Source: Diogma glabrata
Lineage: Eukaryota; Arthropoda; Insecta; Diptera; Cylindrotomidae
DNA length: 64,000 bases
Direction: 5' to 3'
Assembly: GCA_963693315.1 (NCBI GenBank)
Contig: OY856188.1
Span: 157,622,018 to 157,686,017 of the forward strand
Shown here: one piece after another, positions 1 to 10,614 of the stretch
Numbering within the stretch: position 1 is the stretch's first letter
How the letters are laid out: the number at the start of each line of letters is the position of its first letter
Program-made: the position numbers and the translations under genes
Notes under the pieces: model-generated
Databases searched by the model: none
Seen by the model: only the letters and a program-made list of their open reading frames with translations
What the model was told of the DNA's origin: nothing

Positions 1-517
1 TATAGTTATGCTGGATGGAGGAAAACAATGCGTTACATGATCTTGGTATATGCTTCTAGCACTAGGATAATTAGTAACCCAATTTCAGTTTTGTTCCTGC
101 AAATTTGAAAAAAAAAAAAGTAATTTTATTTTTATTTCCTCCATCCTATTATGAAATATTGCCCTATGTCGTACATTATTATGTGAAAGGATTTATTATT
201 TGGTTTTATATTCTTTAAACAGTGCTGCGATTATGGCAAATTGTGAGTTTTAAACTTCGAAATTATTTCGTCAGTAAAAATTGTTAAAAAAAATTATTTC
301 GTCAGTAAAATTTTATGCGAAAGGAACCGTTTGTTATTCGATATTCAAAATTGAAAATTTCGAATTTTTAATTGTATGCAAAAACCAATACTAAAAAATT
401 ATTCGTATTCATACACAACTTGACGTCACTACTTTTGAGTTTTTTCACAATTAAAAAACTCCATAATCACAGTACAGAACATAAAAATCAAAAACAAATA
501 GAAATTTACGTCCATCA
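1..517. other. AT-rich flank, no gene recognised
   Basis: No coding region is supported. The stretch is AT-rich with a short local duplication of the phrase ATTATTTCGTCAGTAAAA (about 263-310). It is the left flank of the BEL/Pao insertion and may belong to the same older repeat as the DNA after 7509, but I cannot show this. Confidence 0.5.
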
Positions 518-522
518 ACGTC

Positions 523-929
523 TGTTGGTTATTAATCGATATTCGTATGTATTATTAAAATAAACATTATTTTTTAAAATAACTAAGGAATTGAATTATA
601 TTGTAAACTGTAATTTAAATTGTAATAAAAGAAAGAAAACATTGTATTATAGTTATGTTATAATATTGTACTACAACTGTTATAATCAATATTCTCATTT
701 GGCAACACATTCCTACACCCACACATATTCCGAAGAAAAATATAACATAAAAGTTTTTGCTTCGTCTCTTCGTTTTTTGCTTCAAATATATACACATCGC
801 AAATCAAAAAATTGTTTTAAGTTTTGTTAATTATTCGATTATTATAATGTATATTGAAGAAATTAAAATAAAATAATAATTAAATATAGTTGTGTAAATT
901 ACATAATTCAAATTTTCAATTATACAACA
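523..929 (+). repeat. BEL/Pao 5' LTR
   Basis: 407 bp, starts TGTTGGTTATTAATCG and ends TTATACAACA. It matches 7098-7504 along its whole length with no difference noticed by eye. Short frames inside it (for example around 591-830) recur identically in the other LTR and are not genes. Confidence 0.96.
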
Positions 930-932
930 TAT

Positions 933-950
933 TGGTCCTTCGATCAGGAA
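933..950 (+). promoter_or_regulatory. Primer-binding site of the BEL/Pao element
   Basis: TGGTCCTTCGATCAGGAA lies three bases after the LTR end. It begins with TGG, the complement of the CCA tail of a tRNA. I do not assign the tRNA. Confidence 0.75.
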
Positions 951-1557
951 TTGAACAATCAAGAAATCAAACAAAGCCGCCATTGTTGCGTCTTCGCGGC
1001 TATTTAGATACGCATATATTTATGAAGATTTTCTTCGGCTGAAAATTAAAGCAAAACTCATCGATTCATCACATAATCCAACATACAATCGCTTCGTATT
1101 TACAATTCAATTACAATATTGAATATCATCTGACAGCCAATAGTATATTCATCGCTATAACAAGGAAAAACAAATATTCACATTAAATATCATCGATTGC
1201 TGGTGGTTGTATTGTTCTTCTTCGATATTATTATTTACCATTGTCGATAGTACTATAAATTCCTTCGATATCAACATAAAGATCATTGGGATAAAAAAGG
1301 AAATACATAAAATATCATTGGGCGTTTCATCATTACAACACGGTGTGCAAAAACTCAAATTGGATCAAACAGGTTAGTGAATGTGTTGCCAAACATAAAA
1401 AGAAGGGTTATTATTACTAAAAAATCTAATTTAATTTCAAATTGTTTCATGGTTGATTGATTTATTAATTAATTAGTACATTGTTAGTAAAGTTTGTATA
1501 TTGTTATATTGTTACATATTGCAGTTAGTGGTAGTGTTAAATATTAAAAAAAAAATA

Positions 1558-4500
1558 ATGAGTCGTGATGCAAATGAGGTTAAAATTTTAAAGCAAAAAA
1601 GAGGAGCCTATAAGGGTACGGTTACATACTTTGATAACCGAATTAGTGAATGTAATTCAGTTGGTGAGATACAATCGGCACTGGGTCGCCTTCGTGCATC
1701 GTATTCCAAATATGAAGAAGTTCAAATTGAATTAGAGTTAGAGGATGAGAAAGAGGCCGCTGATCGGATACAATTTGAGGAAGATTACGGTAAGGTTGAA
1801 TCCACTTTGTTGGATAAACTTGAAGTAATAAAACAAAGAGACCATGATCAATCTCTTGAAAAAAGTCTATCCGAGAAGCTCTCTACGGTTGAAGGTTCGT
1901 CAAAACAATATTTAAATAGATCAAATGAAAATCCTGGCAAACTAATTAAATTTAAATTACCTGAAGTTCCTTTAATAAAATTTGATGGTGACAAATTAAA
2001 ATGGCTATCCTTCCGCGATGTTTTTGTCAGTGTAATTCATTCAAATGATCATTTAACAAACATCGAAAAATTTTATTATCTTATAGGAAGTGTCAAAGAG
2101 GGGTTGGCTTTCCGTCTAATTGATTCGATCCCCATAACAGATGACAATTATGAGACAGCATGGGAAAAACTGTTTAATCATTATAATAATGAATTTGCTA
2201 TACAGCAACATCATGTCCGACGCATCTATGAAATCAAAAGGCCTCAAGAAAATTCCCACTTATCTTTAAATCTATTCGTAGACACTATCGAAACCAATCT
2301 TCAAGCATTGGGAGCTCTGAAAGTTGATTATGCCAACTGGTCACTATTATTGAACCATCATATTATGGAACGTTTGGATTCATCATCAAAAATTGAAATT
2401 CTGAAAAAATTGCCTCTCGATAGACTTACTGATACAAAGGAATTATTAAATCTATTAAAATCACGAGTTCGAATTCTAGAACATTTGAGTTCTTACAAAT
2501 TCAATGAACAACCGCGATCGTCTAATTTTGAGCACTCCAAAATTAACGGTAAACCCAGTCGGGTTATGTCGTCTACAGTCGTCTCTTGCATATATTGTAA
2601 TAGTGCAGATCATAACTTAAAAAAATGTTGTAAATTTTCTGGTGCCAATGTGACACCGTTTGCTCGGTTTGAGTTCGTAAAAAGTAACAACCTATGTACT
2701 AATTGCTTATCCGTGGGGCATAAGGTCTTGGAATGCCAAAGTAGTCATTGTTTAAAATGCGGGATGAAGCATCATACACTGCTCCATTTTTCTAAATCAT
2801 TTAACCAGCAAAAGCCTGTTCAATGTGCAACGCTAGCGATTCCCAAGTCAAGCTCTTCAGATACGTCATTATCGGTAGTCTCCACCAACGGCGACAACAT
2901 TGAAAATTGCCCTGTCGAAAACGATCTTAGTGTCCTTCCACCCACAAATGTGGCTAATATGTTATCAGTGATTGAAAATACTGAAGAAAATGAGTTGCCA
3001 GAAACGATGCTGGCTACCATATGTTTATGGGTGCAGTCAGATAAGGGTTATCGAATACCATGTCGTGCCTTACTTGACAGTGGATCGCAGAGAAATTTTA
3101 TTACTGAAAGAATGTGTCAATTACTTGAAGCATCCAAGCAATCAATCAGCCATCCGATATCTGGTTTTAGTGGTCATATTAGTTATGTAAAATGGAGTAC
3201 GAGTTTAAATATCCACTCTCGGTCTACTGAATGTTCTCAGAACTTGCGTTTTCTGGTAGTTAAAAAAATTTGCGGAAATCTTCCCAATAACGATATAAAT
3301 TTGAATAAAATCAACTGCAATTTGAATACATTACCAAAACATGTGATCCTTGCTGATCCAAATTTTTATAAATCGAGTAGAATTGATATGCTTATTGGTG
3401 TTGAATTATTCAATCATATTTTGCTGTCCGAAACATATGTGATGAATTCACAATTGCCAACTTTTCGAAATTCCTTATTTGGTTACCTCATTTTTGGCCG
3501 GTTACATTATTCTGATGATAGCCATTCTCAAGCAGATCGATTGCAATGCTTGCTAGAAAAAACTGCAAGTGAAGATCAATTGTTATCTTTGATTCAGAGG
3601 TTTTGGAAACTGGAACACGTGTCCTCCAATGCTAAATCTCAATGGTCCACAAACGAAAAATTGTGCGAAGATCATTTTGTTAAAAACACGATAAGGCTCA
3701 ATACAGGTAGGTACTCTGTTTCCCTGCCTGTTAAATCAAATATAGGTTGCCTGGGCCAGTCTGAACTCTCTGCCCTTCATCAATTCAATTCTCTCGAAAA
3801 ACGTTTAAATAGAAATGATAATATAAAACAACAGTATGACAATTTCATGCGCGAATATTACACTCTTGGGCATATGGAGGAAGTACTTCAACCAACAGCA
3901 AATGGAAATCAGTATGACAAAATATATTTTTTGCCCCATCATGCTGTTTTTAAGGATAGTAGTACTACAACAAAATTGAGAGTAGTGTTTAATGCTTCAT
4001 CCCCAACATCGTCGGAACTCTCACTAAACGATGTACTCCTCAGTGGCCCAACGATCCAGCAGGATCTGTTTTCAATTGTTATTCGATTCAGGTCATATCT
4101 TTACGGTTTGAGCGCTGATATAACAAAAATGTATCGCCAGGTATGTCTCCATGAAAATCAGCGTGATCTCCATCGAATATGGTGGAGATATGATAAAAAT
4201 GAAAAAATCAGGTGCTATCGTTTAAAAACTGTAACTTATGGCACCACATGCGCTTCCTTTCTAGCTATACGCACATTATTTAAACTTGCTGATGATGAGC
4301 ATAAAAAATTCACTCGAGCATCTGAAATAGTAAAACGGGACTTTTATGTCGACGATGTTCTTACAGGAAGTGATACTATACAAACTACAGAAGCGATAAA
4401 ATCTGAATTAATACAACTACTTAATTCTGGTGGGTTTGAATTGCACAAGTGGGCATCCAATTGTTTAAGTTTATCTGATAATTGTGAAGATACCTCTGGC

Positions 4501-6933
4501 ATTATTTCAGTACTTGGTCTTTCTTGGGACATAAGCTCTGATTGTTTCCGAATTCAAATTAATATATCGTCAGCTGAAACTGCTAATACAAAGCGTAGGA
4601 TCTTATCCGAAATAGCGCAACTATATGACCCTATCGGTTTAATTGCACCTGTAATTGTGGTAGCTAAACATCTAATGCAAACTTTATTTGCGAACCCAAA
4701 ATTAGACTGGGATGACATTTTAGAATCAAAATTTATCGAACATTGGCAATCATTTAAATCCCAATTATCATTATTAAACGTGATTGAAATTCCACGCTGC
4801 ATTAAGACTTCAATATCTCGCATTTTTGAACTACATGCATTTGGAGACGCCTCTGAAAAGGCATATGGTACTACTCTATACGTCCGCACAGTCGATGCTC
4901 AGAACAAATTTATTGTGAGGCTGCTGTGCTCAAAATCAAAAATTGCACCATTGAAAACACAAACAATTCCTCGTTTGGAGTTGTGTGCAGCGTTGCTTAC
5001 AGCTGAACTTGCATCAAAGGTAATGTCAACAATCAATATTACTTTTAGTAGAATGTATTATTGGACGGATTCTGAAATAACTTGGTGGCGCATCAAGACG
5101 TCCCTAGAATCTACGCAAACAAAGTTGCCTATATTTGAAGCAAATCGTGTGGCAAAAATTCAAGAGCTATCTTCCCCATGCGATTGGCATTACGTCCCAA
5201 CATCTATTAACCCCGCTGACATCGTATCTAGGGGATTAATGCCTGCAGAGCTTTTAGAATGCCAAGTTTGGTGGAATGGACCACATTTTTTATCATTGAA
5301 TGAATCCTTGTGGCCTGATGGCCCCAATGTCGATGCAAGGTCCAAAATTGATTCTAATAATTTGATAGCTGATTGTTGTCAAAATATACAATCTGCTCCT
5401 AAATTTGAATTACTTAACCAATATTCCAGTTTATTCAAGCTTCTACGAGTATCTGCTTATCTTATTCGCTTTGCTTCTAACTGTCGACTACTAAAGGGCA
5501 GTCGAATTTCTGGGGAATTAAAAATTTCTGAGATCAACCATGCTTTGAAAATTGTCATTAAATTATCCCAGATTTCTGAATTTCATGACGAATTGCAAAA
5601 TTTATCTAAGAATAAGTTTGTTTCCCCTAAAAGCAAACTGAAGTTACTCTGTCCATTTTTGGACACAGATGGTATTATTCGCGTAGGTGGGCGTTTAAGC
5701 AACTCATATTATAATAATGATAAGAAGCATCCCATTGTTCTGATAGCGTCATGCACGCTGGCAAAATTGTTGGTTGAAAGTGAACATATTAAATTACTTC
5801 ACGCTGGTCCACAGCAATTATTATATAGTATTCGGCAACGATTTTGGATATTAAATGGTAGAAATCTTTGTCGTAAAATTGTTCATAAATGCTTAAAATG
5901 CTTTCGCGTTAAACCACGATCTGTCGAACAATTTATGGGGCAACTTCCCGCCGCCCGAATACAACCATCGAAACCGTTTACTCATGTTGGTATCGATTTT
6001 TGTGGACCGTTTCATATCAAGTATAAATTCAGAACAAAGATCACAACAAAGGCATATGTCTGCGTTTTTGTATGCTTCGTAACACGTGCCGTTCACTTGG
6101 AAGTGGTCAGTGATCTTAGTACGCAATCGTTTATTGCCTCATTACGCCGTTTTTGTGCTCGTCGGGGCCGTTGTTCCTATGCTTACTCTGATAATGGAAC
6201 GAATTTCGTAGGTGCAAAGGGAGAGTTGTTAGAACTCCAAAAATTTTTAAAATCTGAACATTGCAAAAATGAAGTTTTAAGTTATTGTATTGAAAACGGA
6301 ATACAATGGCAAAATATTCCACCTCGGTCTCCACATTTTGGTGGATTGTGGGAGGCCGCCGTAAAGGTCGCCAAAACACACATGAAACGAGTGGTTGGTG
6401 ACACGACCTTCATCTTAGAAGATCTTATCACTCTCATTACAGAAATTGAGGCCTGTATGAATAGTCGCCCGCTAACTCCAATGTCTAATGATCCGTCGGA
6501 TTTAGAAGTTCTCTCTCCTGCACATTTTCTTATTGGTGCCCCTCTTACATCACTGCCAAGCCCTGATTTGACACACTTAAATTATAATCGGCTAACGCAT
6601 TATCAACAAATACAATACTTGCTTCAAAAATTTTGGAAGCGCTGGCAACATGAGGTCTTGAGTGAATTGCAGGAACGACAAAAATGGTATAAGGAACCAA
6701 TAATGTTGAAGGTCGGCGCATTAATATTGATAAAAGAGCAAAACATTCCTCCATTAAAATGGATTACTGGTCGCATTATGGAACTCTTACCGGGAAAAGA
6801 TGGAATTGTACGCAAGGTTGTGGTTAAAACGTCATCTTCCACCTTCGTACGAACGGTAGCCAATATTTGTATCCTACCGATTGATGACCATTCAATAGAG
6901 TGTTTAGATAATGTCAATACATTAGCAGATTAA
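1558..6933 (+). CDS. BEL/Pao gag-pol polyprotein
   Basis: Encodes capsid, protease, reverse transcriptase, RNase H and integrase as one 1791-residue protein. The frame is open from 1501, but only through a TTG codon; the first ATG is 1558 (MSRDANEV). In order: a coiled, charged N-terminus and DUF1759-type Gag; cysteine/histidine knuckles from about residue 344 (CIYC..., CTNC..., CLKCG...); a DUF1758-type aspartic protease with DSG at 507-509; reverse transcriptase with YVDD at 930-933; a Peptidase_A17/RNase H region; an H2C2 integrase zinc finger; an integrase core with D1480 (GIDFCG), D1545 (SDNGTNF) and E1599 (LWEAA); and a DUF5641-like C-terminus. Length and domain order are normal for BEL/Pao. 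No stops or frameshifts are seen, and all catalytic residues I can check are present. Translation as one frame means Gag and Pol are separated by proteolysis. No env. Confidence 0.96.
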   Translation: MSRDANEVKILKQKRGAYKGTVTYFDNRISECNSVGEIQSALGRLRASYSKYEEVQIELELEDEKEAADRIQFEEDYGKVESTLLDKLEVIKQRDHDQSLEKSLSEKLSTVEGSSKQYLNRSNENPGKLIKFKLPEVPLIKFDGDKLKWLSFRDVFVSVIHSNDHLTNIEKFYYLIGSVKEGLAFRLIDSIPITDDNYETAWEKLFNHYNNEFAIQQHHVRRIYEIKRPQENSHLSLNLFVDTIETNLQALGALKVDYANWSLLLNHHIMERLDSSSKIEILKKLPLDRLTDTKELLNLLKSRVRILEHLSSYKFNEQPRSSNFEHSKINGKPSRVMSSTVVSCIYCNSADHNLKKCCKFSGANVTPFARFEFVKSNNLCTNCLSVGHKVLECQSSHCLKCGMKHHTLLHFSKSFNQQKPVQCATLAIPKSSSSDTSLSVVSTNGDNIENCPVENDLSVLPPTNVANMLSVIENTEENELPETMLATICLWVQSDKGYRIPCRALLDSGSQRNFITERMCQLLEASKQSISHPISGFSGHISYVKWSTSLNIHSRSTECSQNLRFLVVKKICGNLPNNDINLNKINCNLNTLPKHVILADPNFYKSSRIDMLIGVELFNHILLSETYVMNSQLPTFRNSLFGYLIFGRLHYSDDSHSQADRLQCLLEKTASEDQLLSLIQRFWKLEHVSSNAKSQWSTNEKLCEDHFVKNTIRLNTGRYSVSLPVKSNIGCLGQSELSALHQFNSLEKRLNRNDNIKQQYDNFMREYYTLGHMEEVLQPTANGNQYDKIYFLPHHAVFKDSSTTTKLRVVFNASSPTSSELSLNDVLLSGPTIQQDLFSIVIRFRSYLYGLSADITKMYRQVCLHENQRDLHRIWWRYDKNEKIRCYRLKTVTYGTTCASFLAIRTLFKLADDEHKKFTRASEIVKRDFYVDDVLTGSDTIQTTEAIKSELIQLLNSGGFELHKWASNCLSLSDNCEDTSGIISVLGLSWDISSDCFRIQINISSAETANTKRRILSEIAQLYDPIGLIAPVIVVAKHLMQTLFANPKLDWDDILESKFIEHWQSFKSQLSLLNVIEIPRCIKTSISRIFELHAFGDASEKAYGTTLYVRTVDAQNKFIVRLLCSKSKIAPLKTQTIPRLELCAALLTAELASKVMSTINITFSRMYYWTDSEITWWRIKTSLESTQTKLPIFEANRVAKIQELSSPCDWHYVPTSINPADIVSRGLMPAELLECQVWWNGPHFLSLNESLWPDGPNVDARSKIDSNNLIADCCQNIQSAPKFELLNQYSSLFKLLRVSAYLIRFASNCRLLKGSRISGELKISEINHALKIVIKLSQISEFHDELQNLSKNKFVSPKSKLKLLCPFLDTDGIIRVGGRLSNSYYNNDKKHPIVLIASCTLAKLLVESEHIKLLHAGPQQLLYSIRQRFWILNGRNLCRKIVHKCLKCFRVKPRSVEQFMGQLPAARIQPSKPFTHVGIDFCGPFHIKYKFRTKITTKAYVCVFVCFVTRAVHLEVVSDLSTQSFIASLRRFCARRGRCSYAYSDNGTNFVGAKGELLELQKFLKSEHCKNEVLSYCIENGIQWQNIPPRSPHFGGLWEAAVKVAKTHMKRVVGDTTFILEDLITLITEIEACMNSRPLTPMSNDPSDLEVLSPAHFLIGAPLTSLPSPDLTHLNYNRLTHYQQIQYLLQKFWKRWQHEVLSELQERQKWYKEPIMLKVGALILIKEQNIPPLKWITGRIMELLPGKDGIVRKVVVKTSSSTFVRTVANICILPIDDHSIECLDNVNTLAD

Positions 6934-7084
6934 AAAAAAAAAAAATACAGTCCACTAATGTTGAAATTAAATAATATAAATTTCATTTTTGTTTCATTTT
7001 TGTATTTTATGATTCTTCAATGTTTACAAGTTTTGAATTGTCATTGCATTAAACTCATTTAAATATTTGAAATTTTGTGATTTC

Positions 7085-7095
7085 AAGGGGGCGGG
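7085..7095 (+). promoter_or_regulatory. Polypurine tract of the BEL/Pao element
   Basis: AAGGGGGCGGG directly before the 3' LTR. This is the expected place for the plus-strand primer. Confidence 0.75.
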
Positions 7096-7097
7096 TA

Positions 7098-7504
7098 TGT
7101 TGGTTATTAATCGATATTCGTATGTATTATTAAAATAAACATTATTTTTTAAAATAACTAAGGAATTGAATTATATTGTAAACTGTAATTTAAATTGTAA
7201 TAAAAGAAAGAAAACATTGTATTATAGTTATGTTATAATATTGTACTACAACTGTTATAATCAATATTCTCATTTGGCAACACATTCCTACACCCACACA
7301 TATTCCGAAGAAAAATATAACATAAAAGTTTTTGCTTCGTCTCTTCGTTTTTTGCTTCAAATATATACACATCGCAAATCAAAAAATTGTTTTAAGTTTT
7401 GTTAATTATTCGATTATTATAATGTATATTGAAGAAATTAAAATAAAATAATAATTAAATATAGTTGTGTAAATTACATAATTCAAATTTTCAATTATAC
7501 AACA
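7098..7504 (+). repeat. BEL/Pao 3' LTR
   Basis: 407-bp direct copy of 523-929, followed by the ACGTC target duplicate at 7505-7509. Confidence 0.96.
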
Positions 7505-7649
7505 ACGTCTTAAAAAACATGATGGTGTAGAACCTAGGTCTTAAAAGGTTTTTATATGTTGTTGTGATCACATTGTAATTCTAAATATGTCAAATACTTT
7601 GAAATTGCATAAATTTTTTTGAAGTTTTCGGTGAAAAAGATGTTAGACA

Positions 7650-7902
7650 TTGTTCTGTGAAACCACAATTTTAAATGGAATATTCGAACCGGACGATATA
7701 GTGTTGCCACGTATTCCAATGATTCCAATAGATATGGCATTTGAATTCAAACGTTTAGTTTCCAGTGCAAGTCGCTTTTGCAATGAACATCAACAAATCA
7801 CAAGGACAGTTACACCAAGTATGTGGACTAGATTTGGAGAACCTGTGCTTCTAACATGGACAACTGTATGTGACTGACGCTTTAGGAAAACCAGTCCGTT
7901 AA
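7650..7902 (+). pseudogene. Helitron-type PIF1 helicase C-terminus, frameshifted
   Basis: The first part reads EPDDIVLPRIPMIPIDMAFE and on to FKRL, the run before helicase motif VI in Helitron/PIF1-like helicases (usual form: PRIPMIP.D.PFEFKRLQFP). After a frameshift near 7760 the next frame continues FPVQVAFAMNINKSQGQ, then QVCGLDLENLCF, and after one more shift HGQLYVTDALGKPVR and a stop. These are the family's closing motifs (AFAM.INKSQGQ; HGQLYVA.SR). Only the last ~85 residues survive. RepHel rolling-circle parts are absent. Clearly a relic. Confidence 0.85.
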
Positions 7903-8473
7903 GCGGAAAAAAAATAAAGTGTATCCACAAGTACTCGAATAAATAAATAGAATTAAAACGACATTTTGAAATTCTTTCCATATTAAAATAATTAAGTTTC
8001 AATAAAAATGACACAATGTAAATTGAATGTTATCAAAACGAGTTTTCTCGAATTTTCTTTCTTATGACATAGTGGCAATATGCGACGGCCATAATGTTAA
8101 ATAAACAAAACTTTCACACTATTTGCTGTAAAAAATAAAATTTTGAGAGATTTTGTGAGTGATTTGAGTGATTTTTGTGGGTTTCGTGTCGGGAACAAAT
8201 ACAATGCATGAGCAATGTAGACATTTGTGATTTTATTTTTGACACATTTCTACTAATACAACAATGTCATTTAAATTTTTTTATTGCTTACTTGAAAACT
8301 TATTTGATCGCCAATTTTTCATATATTCGAACTGATCAGCTAGAGTGCTGATTATTTTTCGTTCATATTTTTAAAAAGTAAAATTAATAATTATGCCATC
8401 ATTCCTCATTACCACTTTTTTGAAATCATTACTACTACGTCAAGAAAGTGTCTGCGCACAAACTTTATTTACA
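7903..8473. other. Non-coding tail of the Helitron-like segment
   Basis: AT-rich, no frame recognised. It lies between the helicase relic and the Helitron-like 3' end, so is probably that element's 3' non-coding part. Confidence 0.45.
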
Positions 8474-8503
8474 AGCGTAGCAGAGCACGCCGGGTCCTGC
8501 TAG
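8474..8503 (+). mobile_element. Helitron-like 3' terminus
   Basis: GCGTAGCAGAGCACGCC then GGGTCCTGCTAG, followed by T. It ends in CTAG before a T, as Helitrons do (CTRR|T), with a short hairpin just upstream (TAGCAG pairs with CTGCTA; GCGT with ACGC). The helicase relic 600 bp upstream on the same strand supports this reading. The 5' end of the Helitron is not located, and the BEL/Pao element may be inserted in it. Confidence 0.65.
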
Positions 8504-8769
8504 TTTTTAATAAGAATTTTTTGTTCATAAAATATTATCCTTGAAGATGGTTTATTAAAAAACCGAAACAATTGGCGGATAAACAATTTTATAAATATTG
8601 TTTTATTTATTGGCTTTATCCAAAAAATTTATTATTTAAAATATCACATCAAATGTTATATATTACTCCCATTTGGTAAAACATGGGTAAAAGAAGTAGA
8701 AATTCAAACAAGAACTTTTTTAAATTTCTGAAAAGAAAAACTAACAATGATATAATGAAACCAGTTGCC

Positions 8770-9693
8770 CAATTTTTTGCGACAAATTTAAGTTAGCAAA
8801 AACCCTAAATAAGAAGTACCTGATGCTGAAACAAGGTGTTTTACCAAAAAATAGACGCCTCAAGAATATATGTAAAATAGACAAAACAATTTTTGAAAAA
8901 GCAGAACAACGATTTTTATTCACTATCCTTAGTCGTGAAATTACCGAAATTTTTGGCATTATTAAAAATCTCGAGAAACATATTGAAAATTTAAGAAGTT
9001 TTATTACTGAAAATCTACCACCAGACCATCTTCCTTAATTTAATAGAAAAACAGTTTAAAGACATTTTTGAAGAAATTAAAATAAATCATCGTCAGAAAA
9101 TTGATAAACTTTTAAGACCAATACCCATAAATTTAACAAATGAAAAAGAAAACATGTTTGTTGAAAGACATCGTGAAAACTCAACTGTATCAGAAAATCA
9201 TGCTATTGGCTTATCAGATGGTAAATGGTTAGTCAATCTTTCGCAAACAGAAATATCAGAAAATGTTGGAAATGTTCTAAAACTCGGAGAAAAATTTGCA
9301 CCTTCTGTCAATTCTAAAAAAATACCATTTGATAAGATAATGTGTAGAGTTGAAAGTGTTCTTCTTAATTATGAAGATCAGGTTGATGATTTGATTAAGT
9401 CAAATTTACGCAATCGTTTTGTCAACATACTGACCAACTTTAAACATAAACATAACCACAACAAACTGCTTTCAAATGAGGAATTAAAGTTACTTCATGA
9501 TTTAAAAGTTACGAAGAATTTTCTAACAGTTAATGACGATATACATGTATTGAAAGCTGATAAAGGAAATATCACAGTTGTCAAGAAAAAAAGTGATTAC
9601 GATTTCAAAATACAAACTTTGTTACAAGACGATACAGCTTATTTGAAAATTGCCAAAGTACCAACTGCCAGTATTATAACAACATTGTTATAA
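8770..9693 (+). pseudogene. 5' part of a Penelope-like element protein
   Basis: Two frames joined by one frameshift near 9038-9042. The first (ending ...ITENLPPDHLP) carries a basic helical region with KTLNKKYLMLKQGVLPKNR. The second, open from about 9040, contains NLSQTEISENVGNVLKLGEK-FAP and then HVLKADKGNITVVKKKSDYD ahead of LLQDDTAYLKI. The LKADKGN.TVV...DY block with LL.D..TY is the conserved lead-in to the reverse transcriptase of Penelope-like retroelements. The catalytic RT and GIY-YIG endonuclease do not follow; a stop and unrelated DNA do. A GIY-YIG fragment of this type appears elsewhere (31590-31965). Confidence 0.82.
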
Positions 9694-9769
9694 CTTCTCC
9701 TAAAACTGTTTGCAAACAGATTACAAATTTCAGTATCATCTGAAGTGGAAACATTGTTCAAAACCATTG

Positions 9770-10243
9770 TAGTGGGATAACATCTTGTCCTTTTTTTTTG
9801 AATTGATGGATTCGTAAAAGCTTTTTGGGTCTTTTATAAAACTATCTCCCAGATTTTTAATATAAGAGTCGTACGCCGCATTAGAATTAGATGCAAATTG
9901 GGAAAAAAGTAGCTCATGATTCCTGCGACTGATCTCATTTGGATTTTTTTTTGTACTTTTTATATGCCCTGTTTCTTCTATTCCGAAGATTTCTTAGATC
10001 ATCGTTAAGCCATGGTTCCTCTTGCTTATTTTTCTTAATTTTTTACGGCACAAAATAATTCATAATTGAAATTAGAATTTCCATGAAATTTTTTATTGCT
10101 TCCTCAAAGTTATCATTAAGAAGTATACTTTGAAAATCAACTAGATTGAAAGCGGCGTTAATCTGCTCATAGTTAGCATTTTTAAAATCGTAATAGTATT
10201 TCACGGCATTTTTAGAAATAAATGACTGGCACTCAAAATTCAA
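9770..10243 (-). pseudogene. LINE fragment, endonuclease-RT linker
   Basis: Minus strand. The upper frame (10243-10043) reads YYYDFKNANYEQINAAFNLV and on to FMEILISIMNYFVP. It continues as KKNKQEEPWLNDDLRNLRNR, then, after a frameshift in an A-run, EISRRNHELLF...YDSYIKNLGDSFIKDPKSFY. 'PW.ND.LR.LR..RNRAYKK' and 'DPK.FY..IN.KKK' are the usual link between the endonuclease and reverse transcriptase of Jockey/CR1-type LINEs. Both ends are cut off. It is abutted head-on by the Penelope-like relic. Confidence 0.8.
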
Positions 10244-10614
10244 CTTGATTAATAGTGCCTTATGATGAACCGTGTCCGAAATAAATGACTCAGTTCTGTC
10301 TGTATGTCCGTGACATACTGAACTGGTTTCATACGCGGAAGTAAAAAAGACCGAATTTAGACCGAATGTGTCTCGCTACACGCATCGTCAGTTCACACAC
10401 ACACGCACATCGACAAGCAAGCTCTCATTCAATCACGTGTACACCCCTTCACGCGCATTCACACCTCTACGTTAAAAAAAGTAATTAAAAATAAACCAAG
10501 TTCCCTCACCCCATGATTAATCCTCCAGGCTTCAAAGTCCTACGGCCTTAGCCCTCCATCAGCGATGAATAATCCAACAGGTAAAGTATTACGGATAAAA
10601 TTGTATAAATAATA

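Larger units (their letters stand above)
523..7504 (+). mobile_element. Complete BEL/Pao LTR retrotransposon
   Basis: Two 407-bp direct repeats (523-929 and 7098-7504), both TGTTGG...ACAACA, flank one long gag-pol frame. The 5-bp sequence ACGTC stands directly before the left LTR (518-522) and after the right LTR (7505-7509), so this is a clean target duplication. A primer-binding site follows the left LTR and a purine tract precedes the right one. I saw no difference between the LTRs by eye, and gag-pol has no stop, so the copy looks young and possibly competent. No envelope frame follows pol, so this is a retrotransposon and not an errantivirus-like element. Confidence 0.97.

Noticed and set aside
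591..830. 79-codon frame, repeated at 7166-7405
   Set aside because: Lies within the BEL/Pao LTR and begins with TTG; the two copies match because the LTRs do.
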